From: CAMYOC01 sp963704875
GTDB taxonomy: Bacteria > Pseudomonadota > Gammaproteobacteria > Steroidobacterales > XN24
Assembly: GCA_963704875.1 (NCBI GenBank)
Contig: CAVPIA010000005.1
Span: forward strand, 588,370-652,369
Length of the DNA: 64,000 nt
Direction of reading: 5' to 3'
Both the position numbers and the translations under genes were made by a program. A model generated the notes under the pieces. It was not told the origin of the DNA, searched no databases, and was given only the letters and a program-made list of their open reading frames with translations. Shown here one piece after another: positions 52,923 through 61,526 of this stretch. Position 1 is the stretch's first letter, and the number at the start of each line of letters is the position of its first letter.

Positions 52923-54503
52923 ATGAGCAATACGGATATCCATGGCGATCGCATATTGATCCTGGATTTTGGTTCCCAGTACACCCAACTGATCGCGCGG
53001 CGGGTTCGTGAAGCCGGCGTATACAGCGAAATCCGGCCGTGGGATGTGGACGAGCGGGAAATCAGGGACTTTGCGCCAAACGGCATCATCCTCTCCGGCA
53101 GTCCTGAGTCGGTGACGGTGACCGAACCGCCGCAGGCGCCGCCGCTGGTGTTCGAACTCGGTGTGCCGGTGCTGGGTATCTGTTACGGGATGCAGACCAT
53201 GGCTGCCCAGCTTGGCGGTCGGGTTGGCAGCCATGACCGGCGTGAATTTGGCTACGCTCAGGTTGCTGTGGGTGTCGACTCTCGCTTGCTCGAGGGCATT
53301 GAAGACCATACCGGCGACGACGGTCGCGGTTTGCTCGATGTGTGGATGAGTCATGGCGACAGAGTCGAACAACTACCTCCGGGATTCGAGGTCATCGCGG
53401 CAACTGACAGCGCGCCGCTGGCCGGAATGGAAGACACCGGTCGCAATTTCTATGGCGTACAGTTTCATCCGGAAGTGACGCACACCCGGCAGGGCCAGCG
53501 GGTCCTCGAACGCTTCGTACACCAGATTTGCCGCTGTGCAGCTGACTGGAATGCCGGGAATATTATCGACGACAGCATCAGTCGCGTACGTGAACAGGTG
53601 GGCAGCGACCAGGTCTTGCTCGGCTTGTCCGGCGGCGTCGATTCGTCGGTGGTCGCTGCGCTGCTGCATCGCGCGATCGGCGATCAGCTGACCTGCGTAT
53701 TCGTGGATCACGGCCTGTTGCGCAAACAGGAAGGTGACCAGGTGATGGCGACATTCGCGCGCCATATGGGTATCAAGGTGATCCGGGTCGACGCCGAGCA
53801 ACGGTTCATGTCAGCGCTGTCCGGGGTCGAGGACCCGGAGGAAAAACGCAAGATCATCGGCGGCCAGTTCATCGAAGTATTTGACGAGGAGGCCAGCCGC
53901 CTCGACGGAATCCGCTGGCTTGCCCAGGGCACGATCTATCCTGATGTCATCGAGTCGGCCGGCTCCAGCACCGGCAAGGCCCATGTAATCAAATCACATC
54001 ACAACGTGGGCGGTTTGCCTGAAGAGATGAAGATGTCTCTGGTTGAACCGCTGCGTGAGCTGTTCAAGGATGAAGTGCGAAAACTGGGTCTTGAACTGGG
54101 TTTGCCTTACGACATGGTTTATCGCCATCCCTTCCCAGGGCCCGGTCTGGGCGTGCGCATCCTGGGTGCGGTCAGCAAGCCGTTTGCAGCATTGCTGCGG
54201 GAAGCGGATGCAATCTTTATTGAGGAACTACGCCGGCATGATCTGTATGAGAAGGTCAGTCAGGCCTTCGCGGTGTTTTTGCCGGTGAAGTCCGTAGGTG
54301 TGATGGGCGACGGTCGGCGCTATGACTATGTGATCGCGCTGCGTGCGGTAGAGACGGTCGACTTCATGACTGCTCGCTGGGCGCATCTGCCCTATGAGTT
54401 TCTCGATCTGGTGTCACGACGCATCATCAACGAAGTCGATGGCATCTCCCGCGTCACCTACGATATCTCCGGCAAGCCGCCGGCCACCATCGAGTGGGAG
54501 TGA
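52923..54503 (+). CDS. guaA: GMP synthase (glutamine-hydrolysing)
   Basis: A 526-residue enzyme with a class I glutamine amidotransferase domain (catalytic Cys in GVPVLGICYGMQTM, His-Glu in GVQFHPEVTHT), an ATP pyrophosphatase domain with LGLSGGVDSSVVAALL, and the dimerisation tail ending PPATIEWE. It converts XMP to GMP. The long upstream extension of the frame lies within guaB; the ATG at 52923 is right. The 3' end of guaA is a known integration hotspot, and accessory DNA starts right after it here. Confidence 0.97.
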   Translation: MSNTDIHGDRILILDFGSQYTQLIARRVREAGVYSEIRPWDVDEREIRDFAPNGIILSGSPESVTVTEPPQAPPLVFELGVPVLGICYGMQTMAAQLGGRVGSHDRREFGYAQVAVGVDSRLLEGIEDHTGDDGRGLLDVWMSHGDRVEQLPPGFEVIAATDSAPLAGMEDTGRNFYGVQFHPEVTHTRQGQRVLERFVHQICRCAADWNAGNIIDDSISRVREQVGSDQVLLGLSGGVDSSVVAALLHRAIGDQLTCVFVDHGLLRKQEGDQVMATFARHMGIKVIRVDAEQRFMSALSGVEDPEEKRKIIGGQFIEVFDEEASRLDGIRWLAQGTIYPDVIESAGSSTGKAHVIKSHHNVGGLPEEMKMSLVEPLRELFKDEVRKLGLELGLPYDMVYRHPFPGPGLGVRILGAVSKPFAALLREADAIFIEELRRHDLYEKVSQAFAVFLPVKSVGVMGDGRRYDYVIALRAVETVDFMTARWAHLPYEFLDLVSRRIINEVDGISRVTYDISGKPPATIEWE

Positions 54504-54635
54504 CCGGTACTGGCAGGCAATGTCTGGCACTGGCTGGCAACGGCAGGCTCCATGCATGACTGATAGATGGGGTTACAGGGTATCTCGCTCGACGCGCTAA
54601 CCTGAGCCTGTGGATAACTTCGCAAGGAAGCGAAC

Positions 54636-55326
54636 ATGTTGCCGTTACCGGTTGGCAGGGAAGCCAGCCCGGGTGTCGCCGCACCGCCGTATGTGCACCA
54701 TCGCCCGGAGCGCACTCTCCTTTATCAACTCGTAGACGAATACTACCCGTCGTTCAAGGCGCACCTGGCGGCGCAGGGTGAGGCCCTGCCCGGGTACGTC
54801 GACCAGGAGTTCGAGGCGTACCTGAAGTGCGGGCGCCTGGTGCATGGCTTCCTGCGGGTACGCTGTGATAGCTGCCACGCGGAGCACTTGGTCGCGTTCA
54901 GCTGTAAGAAACGGGGTTTCTGCCCCAGCTGCGGGGCCCGACGCATGGCGGAGAGCGCGGCGCTGCTGGTGGACGAGGTGTTTCCCGAGCAACCGGTGCG
55001 CCAGTGGGTATTGAGCGTACCGTATCTGCTGCGTTTCCTGTTCGCGAGTCGTCCCGAGGTCATGGGGCGGGTGCTTGGCATTGTCTACCGCTGCATCGCG
55101 ACCCACCTGATTAAGGATGACTTGGGCGCAACGCTTGAAACGGGTATTCAATATCGATATCGAGACCTGCCCGGCCTGCGGTGGGGCGGTGAGGGTCATC
55201 GCCTGTATCGAGGACTCCGACGTCATCGGGAAGATCCTGGCCCACCTGGCCGGGAAAGCGGCAGGCCCGGAAGCCGCCCAGCTGCCACCGAGCCGTGGTC
55301 CGCCGCAACTCGGTTTGTTCGGCTGA
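54636..55326 (+). mobile_element. IS91-like transposase remnant with internal deletion
   Basis: The 5' portion (54636 to about 55115) encodes the N-terminal part of an IS91-family transposase: the zinc-finger region VRCDSCHAEHLVAFSCKKRG, CPSCGARRM and WVLSVPYLLRFL. At about 55110-55117 the reading frame changes and the C-terminal end of the same protein resumes (WAQRLKRVFNIDIETCPACG, ending PPSRGPPQLGLFG at 55326). The middle, which carries the HUH and tyrosine nuclease motifs, is missing, so the element cannot move by itself. It stands 132 bases after guaA. The 277 bases from 55327 to SulP have no gene; a TTAATG/TACACT pair near 55530-55550 may be the SulP promoter. Confidence 0.8.
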
Positions 55327-55603
55327 ACCATCAATTCACTGGTAGCCAGGCTGCGCCCCGTGGTGCGGCATGGGAAGGTTTTGCCTGGTGGCTGAGTAAC
55401 GGGGCGACTCAAGCCGGCAGGCGTCAGATTTGAGGGGTTTCGAGGCGGTTTGCCGAGGTGGAGGGTGGTTCTGTGCCGGTGAGATTGGCCCTCGGCTACA
55501 CCAGTGGCAGTACGAAAAGCGTGTTAATGTTTTTTACACTCGCATCAAGCGCCGAGGCGCGCGGACTCGCGGGCTTCTGGGGGGAGCACTTTAGGAGCAT
55601 CCC

Positions 55604-57349
55604 ATGACGACAACAAACACCAAATCCGGTGGGTGGAGCCTGCCGGTCCTGCAGGGCCTGTTGCCGATCAGAGCGGGACAGATCCAGACGGAGGTCATTG
55701 CCGGCCTCACACTGGCGGCGCTCGCCATCCCCGAGGTGATGGGCTACACGAAGATCTCCGGGACACCGGTGATCACAGGCCTATATACGATCCTGATCCC
55801 GATGGCGCTATACGCCGTCTTCGGCTCCTCGCGGCACCTGGTGGTCGGGGCCGATTCCGCGACCGCCGCCATCCTTGCCGCCGGTTTGGTCGGGCTCGCC
55901 TCCACCGGCTCCGACGAGTACTTGGCGCTCGCCGGGGTTCTTGCCTTCATGGCGGCGGGATTTCTGATCCTGGCCCGCATCATCGGCCTCGGGTTCATGG
56001 CGGACTTCCTCTCCCGCACGGTGCTGATCGGCTTCCTGACCGGCGTCGGCATCCAGGTGGCGCTGGGTCAGATCTCCGGCATGCTCGGCCTCAACGGCGG
56101 CGGGCACGGCACTTTAGGCAAGATTTGGACCGATCTTCAGCAGATCGAGCACGTCAACTTCTACGCGCTGGCCGTGGCGGTCGCGGTGCTCGTGGTCATC
56201 GTGGGCTCGAAGAAGGTCTCAAAGAAGATCCCGGGGGCGCTAATCGCCGTGATCGGCGCCATCGCGCTGAGCTGGGCGTTGGACCTCGGACAGCACGTGC
56301 ACGTGCTCGGGAGCGTTCCCAGCGGCCTACCCCACATCGGATTACCCCAAGTGCAGTGGAGCTTGAGTCTCGTCGGCGCGCTGGTGCCGACCGCGTTCGC
56401 CATGTTCGTCGTCATCCTGGCGCAGAGCGCGGCGACCTCGCGTGCCTACGCCGCCCGCTACAACGAGCGTTTCAGCGAGGACACCGACCTCGTCGGGCTG
56501 GGGCTCGCCAACATCGGTGCCGGACTTTCCGGCACCTTCGTCGTCAACGGCAGTCCCACCAAGACCCAGATGGTCGACAGTGCCGGGGGGCGCTCCCAGC
56601 TCTCGCTCCTGGTCACTACGGCGATTGTGCTCGTGGTACTGCTGTTCCTCACCGCCCCGTTGGCCTATATGCCAGAGGCGGTGCTCGCGGCCGTCGTCTT
56701 CCTGATCGGTGTCGATCTCATCGACCTCCAAGGCATGAAGAAGATATACCACGAGCGGCGCTCCGAGTTCTGGGTAGCCCTGATCACGGCCTTGATGGTC
56801 GTCTTCGTCGGCGTCGAGCAGGGCATCATCCTGGCCATCGTGCTGTCGCTGATCGACCACACCCGACGTGGTTATCGGCCGAAGAACGCGCTGGTGGCTC
56901 CCGCCGAGTCCGGCGAACTGCGCGCACAGCCGGTAGCGACCAAGGTCCAGGCCCTGCCCGGACTGCTCATTTACCGCTTCACGCACAGCATGTACTACGC
57001 CAACGCCGAGCAGTTGTCGGAGGAGATCACGGAACTTGCCAACCATGCGCAGCCGCCCTTGCGCTGGCTCTGCATCGACGCCTCCGCGGTCGACGACGTG
57101 GATTTCTCGGCGGCGGAGACCCTGCGCTCGATCTTCGGCATCCTGAAGGACAAGGGGATACGCCTGGTCGTGGCCCAGGTGATGGAGGACGTCAAAGATG
57201 AGAGCAGTTATCAGCTCGGCCAGCTCTTTGGCGAGGACGCTTTCTACGACACCATCGAGAACGTCTTGGAGGCCTACCGGCAGCAGGTGAGCGCGGGTCC
57301 TGCGCCTGATGCCTCTGACCTCGGCGAAGGAACGGTACACACACGATGA
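55604..57349 (+). CDS. SulP family anion transporter with STAS domain
   Basis: A 581-residue SLC26/SulP permease. The membrane domain covers about residues 15-430, beginning with the family pattern LTLAALAIPEVMGYTKISG and containing FVVNGSPTKTQMVDSAGGRS. A cytoplasmic STAS domain follows (about 455-560; LRWLCIDASAVDDVDFSAAE). Substrates in the family include sulfate, bicarbonate and other anions; none is fixed here. The ribosome site AGGAGC precedes the ATG. Its stop overlaps the ATG of a FUSC gene (ATGA), so the two once formed an operon. Confidence 0.88.
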   Translation: MTTTNTKSGGWSLPVLQGLLPIRAGQIQTEVIAGLTLAALAIPEVMGYTKISGTPVITGLYTILIPMALYAVFGSSRHLVVGADSATAAILAAGLVGLASTGSDEYLALAGVLAFMAAGFLILARIIGLGFMADFLSRTVLIGFLTGVGIQVALGQISGMLGLNGGGHGTLGKIWTDLQQIEHVNFYALAVAVAVLVVIVGSKKVSKKIPGALIAVIGAIALSWALDLGQHVHVLGSVPSGLPHIGLPQVQWSLSLVGALVPTAFAMFVVILAQSAATSRAYAARYNERFSEDTDLVGLGLANIGAGLSGTFVVNGSPTKTQMVDSAGGRSQLSLLVTTAIVLVVLLFLTAPLAYMPEAVLAAVVFLIGVDLIDLQGMKKIYHERRSEFWVALITALMVVFVGVEQGIILAIVLSLIDHTRRGYRPKNALVAPAESGELRAQPVATKVQALPGLLIYRFTHSMYYANAEQLSEEITELANHAQPPLRWLCIDASAVDDVDFSAAETLRSIFGILKDKGIRLVVAQVMEDVKDESSYQLGQLFGEDAFYDTIENVLEAYRQQVSAGPAPDASDLGEGTVHTR

Positions 57350-57551
57350 TACTGACGACACGGACTAAAGAGGCATTCAAGACCGCCTTGGCGGTGGTGC
57401 TGGCCTACGGCATTGCGCTCTCCATGGACTGGGAGAAGCCCATGTGGGCGGCGTTTGCGGTCGCCTTCATCAGCCTTGCGACGGTCGGTCAGCCGCTGCA
57501 CAAGGGTGCCCTGCGCATGTTGGGGACCCTGGCGGCGATGGTCGTCTCGCT
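57346..57551 (+). pseudogene. FUSC family protein, N-terminal fragment
   Basis: The first 68 or so residues (EAFKTALAVVLAYGIALSMD, WEKPMWAAFAVAFISLATVG) match the start of the complete FUSC gene at 58681-60849, about half identical by eye. After MVVSLT the homology ends abruptly and the frame runs on for 40 unrelated residues inside an amidohydrolase gene. FUSC proteins are aromatic-acid/fusaric-acid efflux permeases. The fragment has no channel and is not functional. The join is at about 57545-57552. Confidence 0.8.
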
Positions 57552-58091
57552 CACGCGCATGGGGCCGAGGGGGTTCTTTTCGCGATCCGGGCCGGTGTCG
57601 ACTCGATTGAACACGCGAGTCTCATCGATGAGGAGGGATTGGATCTTGCAAAGCGTAAGGGGACATTTCTGTCGTTGAACGCCTACACGCCGATCTACAT
57701 GGTTGAACACGGCGAAGCCGCGGGCATGCTCCCCGAGAGCGTCGTGAAAGCGCGAAATCTCAAAGAAATACGCCTGGGGAATTATCGAATGGCGATCGAG
57801 CGAGGTGCCAAGGTCGTGTACGGAAGCGACTCCGCTACCTATCCGCACGGAGACAACGCCAAGCAGTTTTCCGTGTACGTGGATCTCGGAATGTCACCCA
57901 TGCAGGCTATCCAGTCTGCAACGACCTTGGCCGCCGAGTCCTTAGGCTGGGTGGGGGAGACCGGCGCGATCGCGCCCGGCTACTTCGCCGACATCATCGC
58001 CGTGGATGGTGACCCGCTGGAAGACATTAGCCTGTTGGAGAACGTCGTCTTCGTTATGAAGGACGGCGAAGTGTACCAACAGCCGGATTAG
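57552..58091 (+). pseudogene. amidohydrolase family protein, C-terminal fragment
   Basis: From 57552 the frame starting at His-Ala-His-Gly encodes the C-terminal half of a metal-dependent amidohydrolase: GVDSIEHASLIDEEG (metal His), VVYGSDSATYPHGDNAKQ with the catalytic Asp, MQAIQSATTLAAESLGW, and the end GAIAPGYFADIIAVDGDP. The N-terminal half, with the first metal-binding HxH, is missing. The fragment has no start of its own and is joined to the truncated FUSC gene. Stop codon at 58089-58091. Confidence 0.85.
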
Positions 58092-58183
58092 CAAGACCGC
58101 ATCGAACCGACGCGGATAAGAAGCGGCTCCCATTCTATGCGAGGGAACTCCCCGCCGTTCCATCCAGCCTTATCAAGAGGCCA

Positions 58184-58350
58184 ATTCGGGGACAGTGACA
58201 ATTCGGGGACAGTGACAATAACTCACAGATCACACGACAAAGTCGGACCTTGTTGCCTGACATGCGGTGAGTCGTCCGGACGGTCGGATACGAGCGGCCC
58301 CCACTTGGCGGAGCGGCGTTCGCAGCTCAATTAGGGTCACTGTCCCCGAA
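58184..58350. repeat. small element bounded by inverted repeats (REP-like)
   Basis: The 17-base unit attcggggacagtgaca occurs twice in exact tandem (58184-58200 and 58201-58217). Its inverse, gtcactgtccccgaa, lies at 58336-58350. The roughly 120 bases between carry no gene. This looks like a palindromic interspersed element of the REP/RAYT or MITE kind. The block 58092-58183 before it has no recognisable gene. The element's right end abuts the truncated membrane-fusion gene. Confidence 0.6.
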
Positions 58351-58383
58351 CTCCCATAGCGACAGAGCCGCTCCAAACTGGCT

Positions 58384-58443
58384 CGCTGCCAGTACCGCAA
58401 TCAGGACGACGGTGCCGGTTGTAAGGTATTTTCGCGGTATGTT
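58384..58443 (-). pseudogene. membrane-fusion (HlyD/AaeA-type) efflux protein, N-terminal stub
   Basis: Directly after the DUF1656 stop, in the same frame, about 20 residues read NIPRKYLTTGTVVLIAVLAA, the typical N-terminal membrane anchor of an efflux membrane-fusion protein. There is no ATG, GTG or TTG in frame (ATA stands where an ATG is expected) and the frame then runs into the inverted-repeat element. The FUSC-DUF1656-membrane-fusion order is common in aromatic-acid exporters, which supports the call. The stub is non-functional. Confidence 0.5.
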
Positions 58444-58449
58444 CGCTCG

Positions 58450-58685
58450 TTATGCCCCAACGATAAAAGTGCCTATCAAAACCGAGTAGATGACGATCAG
58501 CGCCAGTAAAACCAGCGGTGGATAAAAAAATGATGAGCCAACCTGTAGCGGGTCAGAAGGCGAGTGGTCATCAGCGCAGCGAGCACACCCAGAGCGCTCG
58601 CCACCAGCAGGGGCGGCATATAAATGCCGCCGATCGCGAATTCATGAGGAACAGGCGTAATCAAGTCCGCGAGTCTCTTTTCATG
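58450..58685 (-). pseudogene. DUF1656 (AaeX-like) small membrane protein with frameshift
   Basis: A short inner-membrane protein in two frames. The first part, starting at a TTG (58685) overlapping the FUSC stop, encodes EFAIGGIYMPPLLVASALGV and a first membrane helix. At the T-run opposite 58524-58530 (seven T on the minus strand) the frame breaks; adding one T continues to YPPLVLLALIVIYSVLIGT, ending in IVGA and a TAA at 58450-58452, the usual second helix of DUF1656. The homopolymer position makes a sequencing error or slipped-strand variation plausible. An AGGAG lies five bases before the TTG. Confidence 0.7.
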
Positions 58686-60849
58686 CAAACCTCTCCTGTC
58701 GCCACGCCGCCCAGTCAATGTCCGCCATAATACGGGAGCAATCCAGCAGCGCCACCGATGTTCCCCTGCAGGCGTCCAGCATACGGTAATAGAATTCGAG
58801 CTGCCCCTGGTCGAACTGTTGCCGGTGTTGCGCAAAAGCAGACCCGACTTCCGCGGTCAGTTCCTTCCCGGCATCTTCAAGCTCCACCTGCACTTCTCGA
58901 CTGGCAGTGGCTATATCCTCCTCATGGGCCAGGCGCCCCAGCCCCGCCTTCACACTGCGCTGCCAGAGTTCAAATTCCCGAGGCAGTCCCTGCTCGGACA
59001 TTGCCGGGTCCGGGGAGGCCCGCTGCGCCATAATTTCCTGTAGCTGCATACTCAGCGACTGGACAGTGGCAACCAGCGCATCAATCTTGTCGGGGGACGC
59101 GCCAGCGATCACTTTGGGGTCGATCAGCGGAGCCCACCCGGCCAGCTTGGCGGGAAGCAACGCGATTTCCTGGCAGTGAAACGCCTGCCGCCAGCGCGCT
59201 ATACGGCCGTCTGTGGGTTGATCGCTCTGTAGCGTCGTTATCAGATAATCAGCGCTGCGAAAGAAGCGGCGCAATTGGCGCAGAAAAACCCGCTCGGGCA
59301 ACAGGTAGAAAGGGAAATACCAGGCCAGGTTATTGATCAGGCATAAGCCGACCAGTACCAGCGACGTGGATGTGACACTCAGTACATTGTAAGACTGGTG
59401 GCTGGAGAACCCGCACAGGACCAGGAACATGGCCAGTGCCGAGAGTCTGCCCAGCGCCGGCGGCCGCGCGTCGCACAGATAGCATATCGCAAAGGTAACC
59501 GCAAAGATCATGGCGCCCAGACTGAGATAGCTCGACAACGCGGGCATGACAAAAATATACAGGACCGAGGCGAGGGCAACGCTGTTCAGAAGCGGCACGT
59601 AGATGATCGAGATCCTCAGCTGCGGCGCGGTCGCCGTGACTATGCTGATCGAGGCGGTTATGGTCAGTATCAGAAAGTCGCCGGGCAGGTCACTGATATA
59701 AATTGCGGCGAGGAAGCTCAGCCATATCATCAACATCAGTCGCAGGACGCCAGCCAGGCGATCAGGGTCGGGCACAAAGAACCCTGAAGAACCGCCGCGG
59801 ACTTGCGGGAGGGGTGCCGGTGCAGGGCTGAATCCCCTGATATCGCTGAGGGTATCGAACTGCGCACGCGTCAGCCGCTCGATATCGAGCAGATGGGAAC
59901 GACTCACCGCGAGTGCGGCCCGGTGCAGCGGCGACAAGGCGTCCAGCGCTGCCTCGTTGACAGTCAGAGTCACGGACTGTGGCTGCCGCTGCGGCCTGGT
60001 GCCGACCAGCATAAGGCCGATCTGCTCCTGCCTGGCATCGACCTCAGCGCCAAATGCCGCCAGGTCAGGCAACAACGCCTGTATCTCCAGATTCTTCAAA
60101 TCGGTGAAGGCCTCTCGCCACCGAGTAATGCTGAGGCTGAACTGGGCAAGTTGTTGCTGGAAGCTGCGCCACTGCGTTCGCAGCTCCCGTACCTCGCTGC
60201 TGTCGACCCTGGCTGCGTGCAACAACTGATCGAAGCCCGCCCTGCTCTTGTGCTCCTGGGCGGCCAGTTGGGCGGGTCCAGGGGAGGTGTCGCGGCCCTC
60301 CATCGTCGCCAGGCAGGCCCCCAGAAGCTGGCGCTGCAGAGCGACCAGCTCGACCGCCGCCTTTGTGAGTTGGGGAGCTGTATGCTGGGGCCAGACAAAA
60401 AGGGCGACCAGGCTGTAAACCAGTACGCCGAGCCCCGTTTCCTGCAGCCTGAGCATCGCAGTCTCGAATGTGTTGACAGGATTCGTCCCTCCTCCCATGC
60501 AGACGATCGGCACGATAAACCAGCACACTTGCCAGAAATAGGGATTCGCACTGCCGCTCATCATGTAGCAGCAGACCGCACCGTACAGTGAGAGGAACAG
60601 CATAAATGCCCAGCGGTGCTGACCAAAAAGCGCAATGAGCACCAGCGCCACTGCTACTGCCACGGCAGTGCCGGCCATGCGCAGGGAAGCTTTTTCCAGG
60701 GACTGCCCGAGAGTGGCCAGGGAGCACATGGCAACAGCCAGGCCTGACCAATAGGCCTTTTCCCAGCCCATGGCAAGGGCGATGCCGATGGCAATGGTCA
60801 TGGCCAGGGCTGTCTTGAATGCCTCTTTAAAGTTCAAACTCAGCTTCAC
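58681..60849 (-). CDS. FUSC family inner-membrane transporter
   Basis: A 722-residue FUSC/AaeB-type permease. The layout is an N-terminal membrane block (about residues 10-150: EAFKTALAMTIAIGIALAMG, GSANPYFWQVCWFIVPIV), a cytoplasmic helical region (about 170-340), and a second membrane block (about 365-510: ISDLPGDFLILTITASISIV). A C-terminal helical domain ends the protein. Related proteins export aromatic carboxylates with a membrane-fusion partner. The next genes in the same direction, DUF1656 and a membrane-fusion stub, are damaged, so export may be crippled. Confidence 0.88.
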   Translation of the reverse strand: MKLSLNFKEAFKTALAMTIAIGIALAMGWEKAYWSGLAVAMCSLATLGQSLEKASLRMAGTAVAVAVALVLIALFGQHRWAFMLFLSLYGAVCCYMMSGSANPYFWQVCWFIVPIVCMGGGTNPVNTFETAMLRLQETGLGVLVYSLVALFVWPQHTAPQLTKAAVELVALQRQLLGACLATMEGRDTSPGPAQLAAQEHKSRAGFDQLLHAARVDSSEVRELRTQWRSFQQQLAQFSLSITRWREAFTDLKNLEIQALLPDLAAFGAEVDARQEQIGLMLVGTRPQRQPQSVTLTVNEAALDALSPLHRAALAVSRSHLLDIERLTRAQFDTLSDIRGFSPAPAPLPQVRGGSSGFFVPDPDRLAGVLRLMLMIWLSFLAAIYISDLPGDFLILTITASISIVTATAPQLRISIIYVPLLNSVALASVLYIFVMPALSSYLSLGAMIFAVTFAICYLCDARPPALGRLSALAMFLVLCGFSSHQSYNVLSVTSTSLVLVGLCLINNLAWYFPFYLLPERVFLRQLRRFFRSADYLITTLQSDQPTDGRIARWRQAFHCQEIALLPAKLAGWAPLIDPKVIAGASPDKIDALVATVQSLSMQLQEIMAQRASPDPAMSEQGLPREFELWQRSVKAGLGRLAHEEDIATASREVQVELEDAGKELTAEVGSAFAQHRQQFDQGQLEFYYRMLDACRGTSVALLDCSRIMADIDWAAWRQERFA

Positions 60850-60965
60850 AGACTTCTCTTTACCATCTTTGGCTCAGGACACACTATCCGCGTGTCATTG
60901 GCGTGACCTGAAATTCCTGGTCCAGTTTCCAATCACGTAATCTACGTTGACAAGTAGACTGGAAC

Positions 60966-61349
60966 ATGGCGAAGAAAAGGTACACCTCTGAGGAGATCAT
61001 CCACAAGCTGCGCGAAGTTGACGTGCTGCTGGGCCAGGGGCGCAGCATTGCCCAGGCCTGCAAGCAGATCGGCGTCACCGACCAGACCTACTACCGCTGG
61101 CGGAAGGGTTATGGCGGGCCGAAGTCGCCAAGGCTTCCGTAGAGCAAGTTTGGCTACAGCGAACGGCGTTGCGAAACGATTCCATCGCTCCACGGCTGCC
61201 ATCTACCGCTTGGATCGCAAGCTGCGTCCCCGCAAGGCGGTGATGAGATCAGGGACTATATCGAGCGGTTCTACAATCGGATCCGCATGCACTCGACAAT
61301 CGGCTACCGCTCACCCTGTTAGTACGAGAAGATGGCCGTGTTGTCTTAA
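60966..61349 (+). mobile_element. IS3-family insertion sequence remnant
   Basis: An ATG at 60966 starts the first ORF (OrfA) of an IS3-type element: MAKKRYTSEEIIHKLREVD, then the helix-turn-helix GRSIAQACKQIGVTDQTYY, ending early at 61139-61141. The rest of OrfA and most of OrfB are gone. From 61245 the last part of OrfB is readable (EIRDYIERFYNRIRMHSTIG, YRSP), followed by an in-frame TAG and then YEKMAVLS with stop at 61347-61349. No intact catalytic DDE set remains. The 116 bases 60850-60965 have no gene. Confidence 0.85.
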
Positions 61350-61526
61350 CCCAGTGTCCGGTAAATCGAGACCACCTCAACCGGCACCGTTGTGCCGCAG
61401 GCAAGACCAGCGGCCGACGAGGTAAAGTGAGTACACCCGTGCACTGACGGAATCCGCGGCTGAGTTTTCCAGGTCCGACCTGTAGATGACCCGATAAATC
61501 CAACAACAATAGAGATAAACCCTTTC

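Noticed and set aside
55633..57201. 522-codon plus frame overlapping SulP
   Set aside because: It is the +2 shadow of SulP, very rich in Arg/Gly/His and without any domain; SulP itself is clear.
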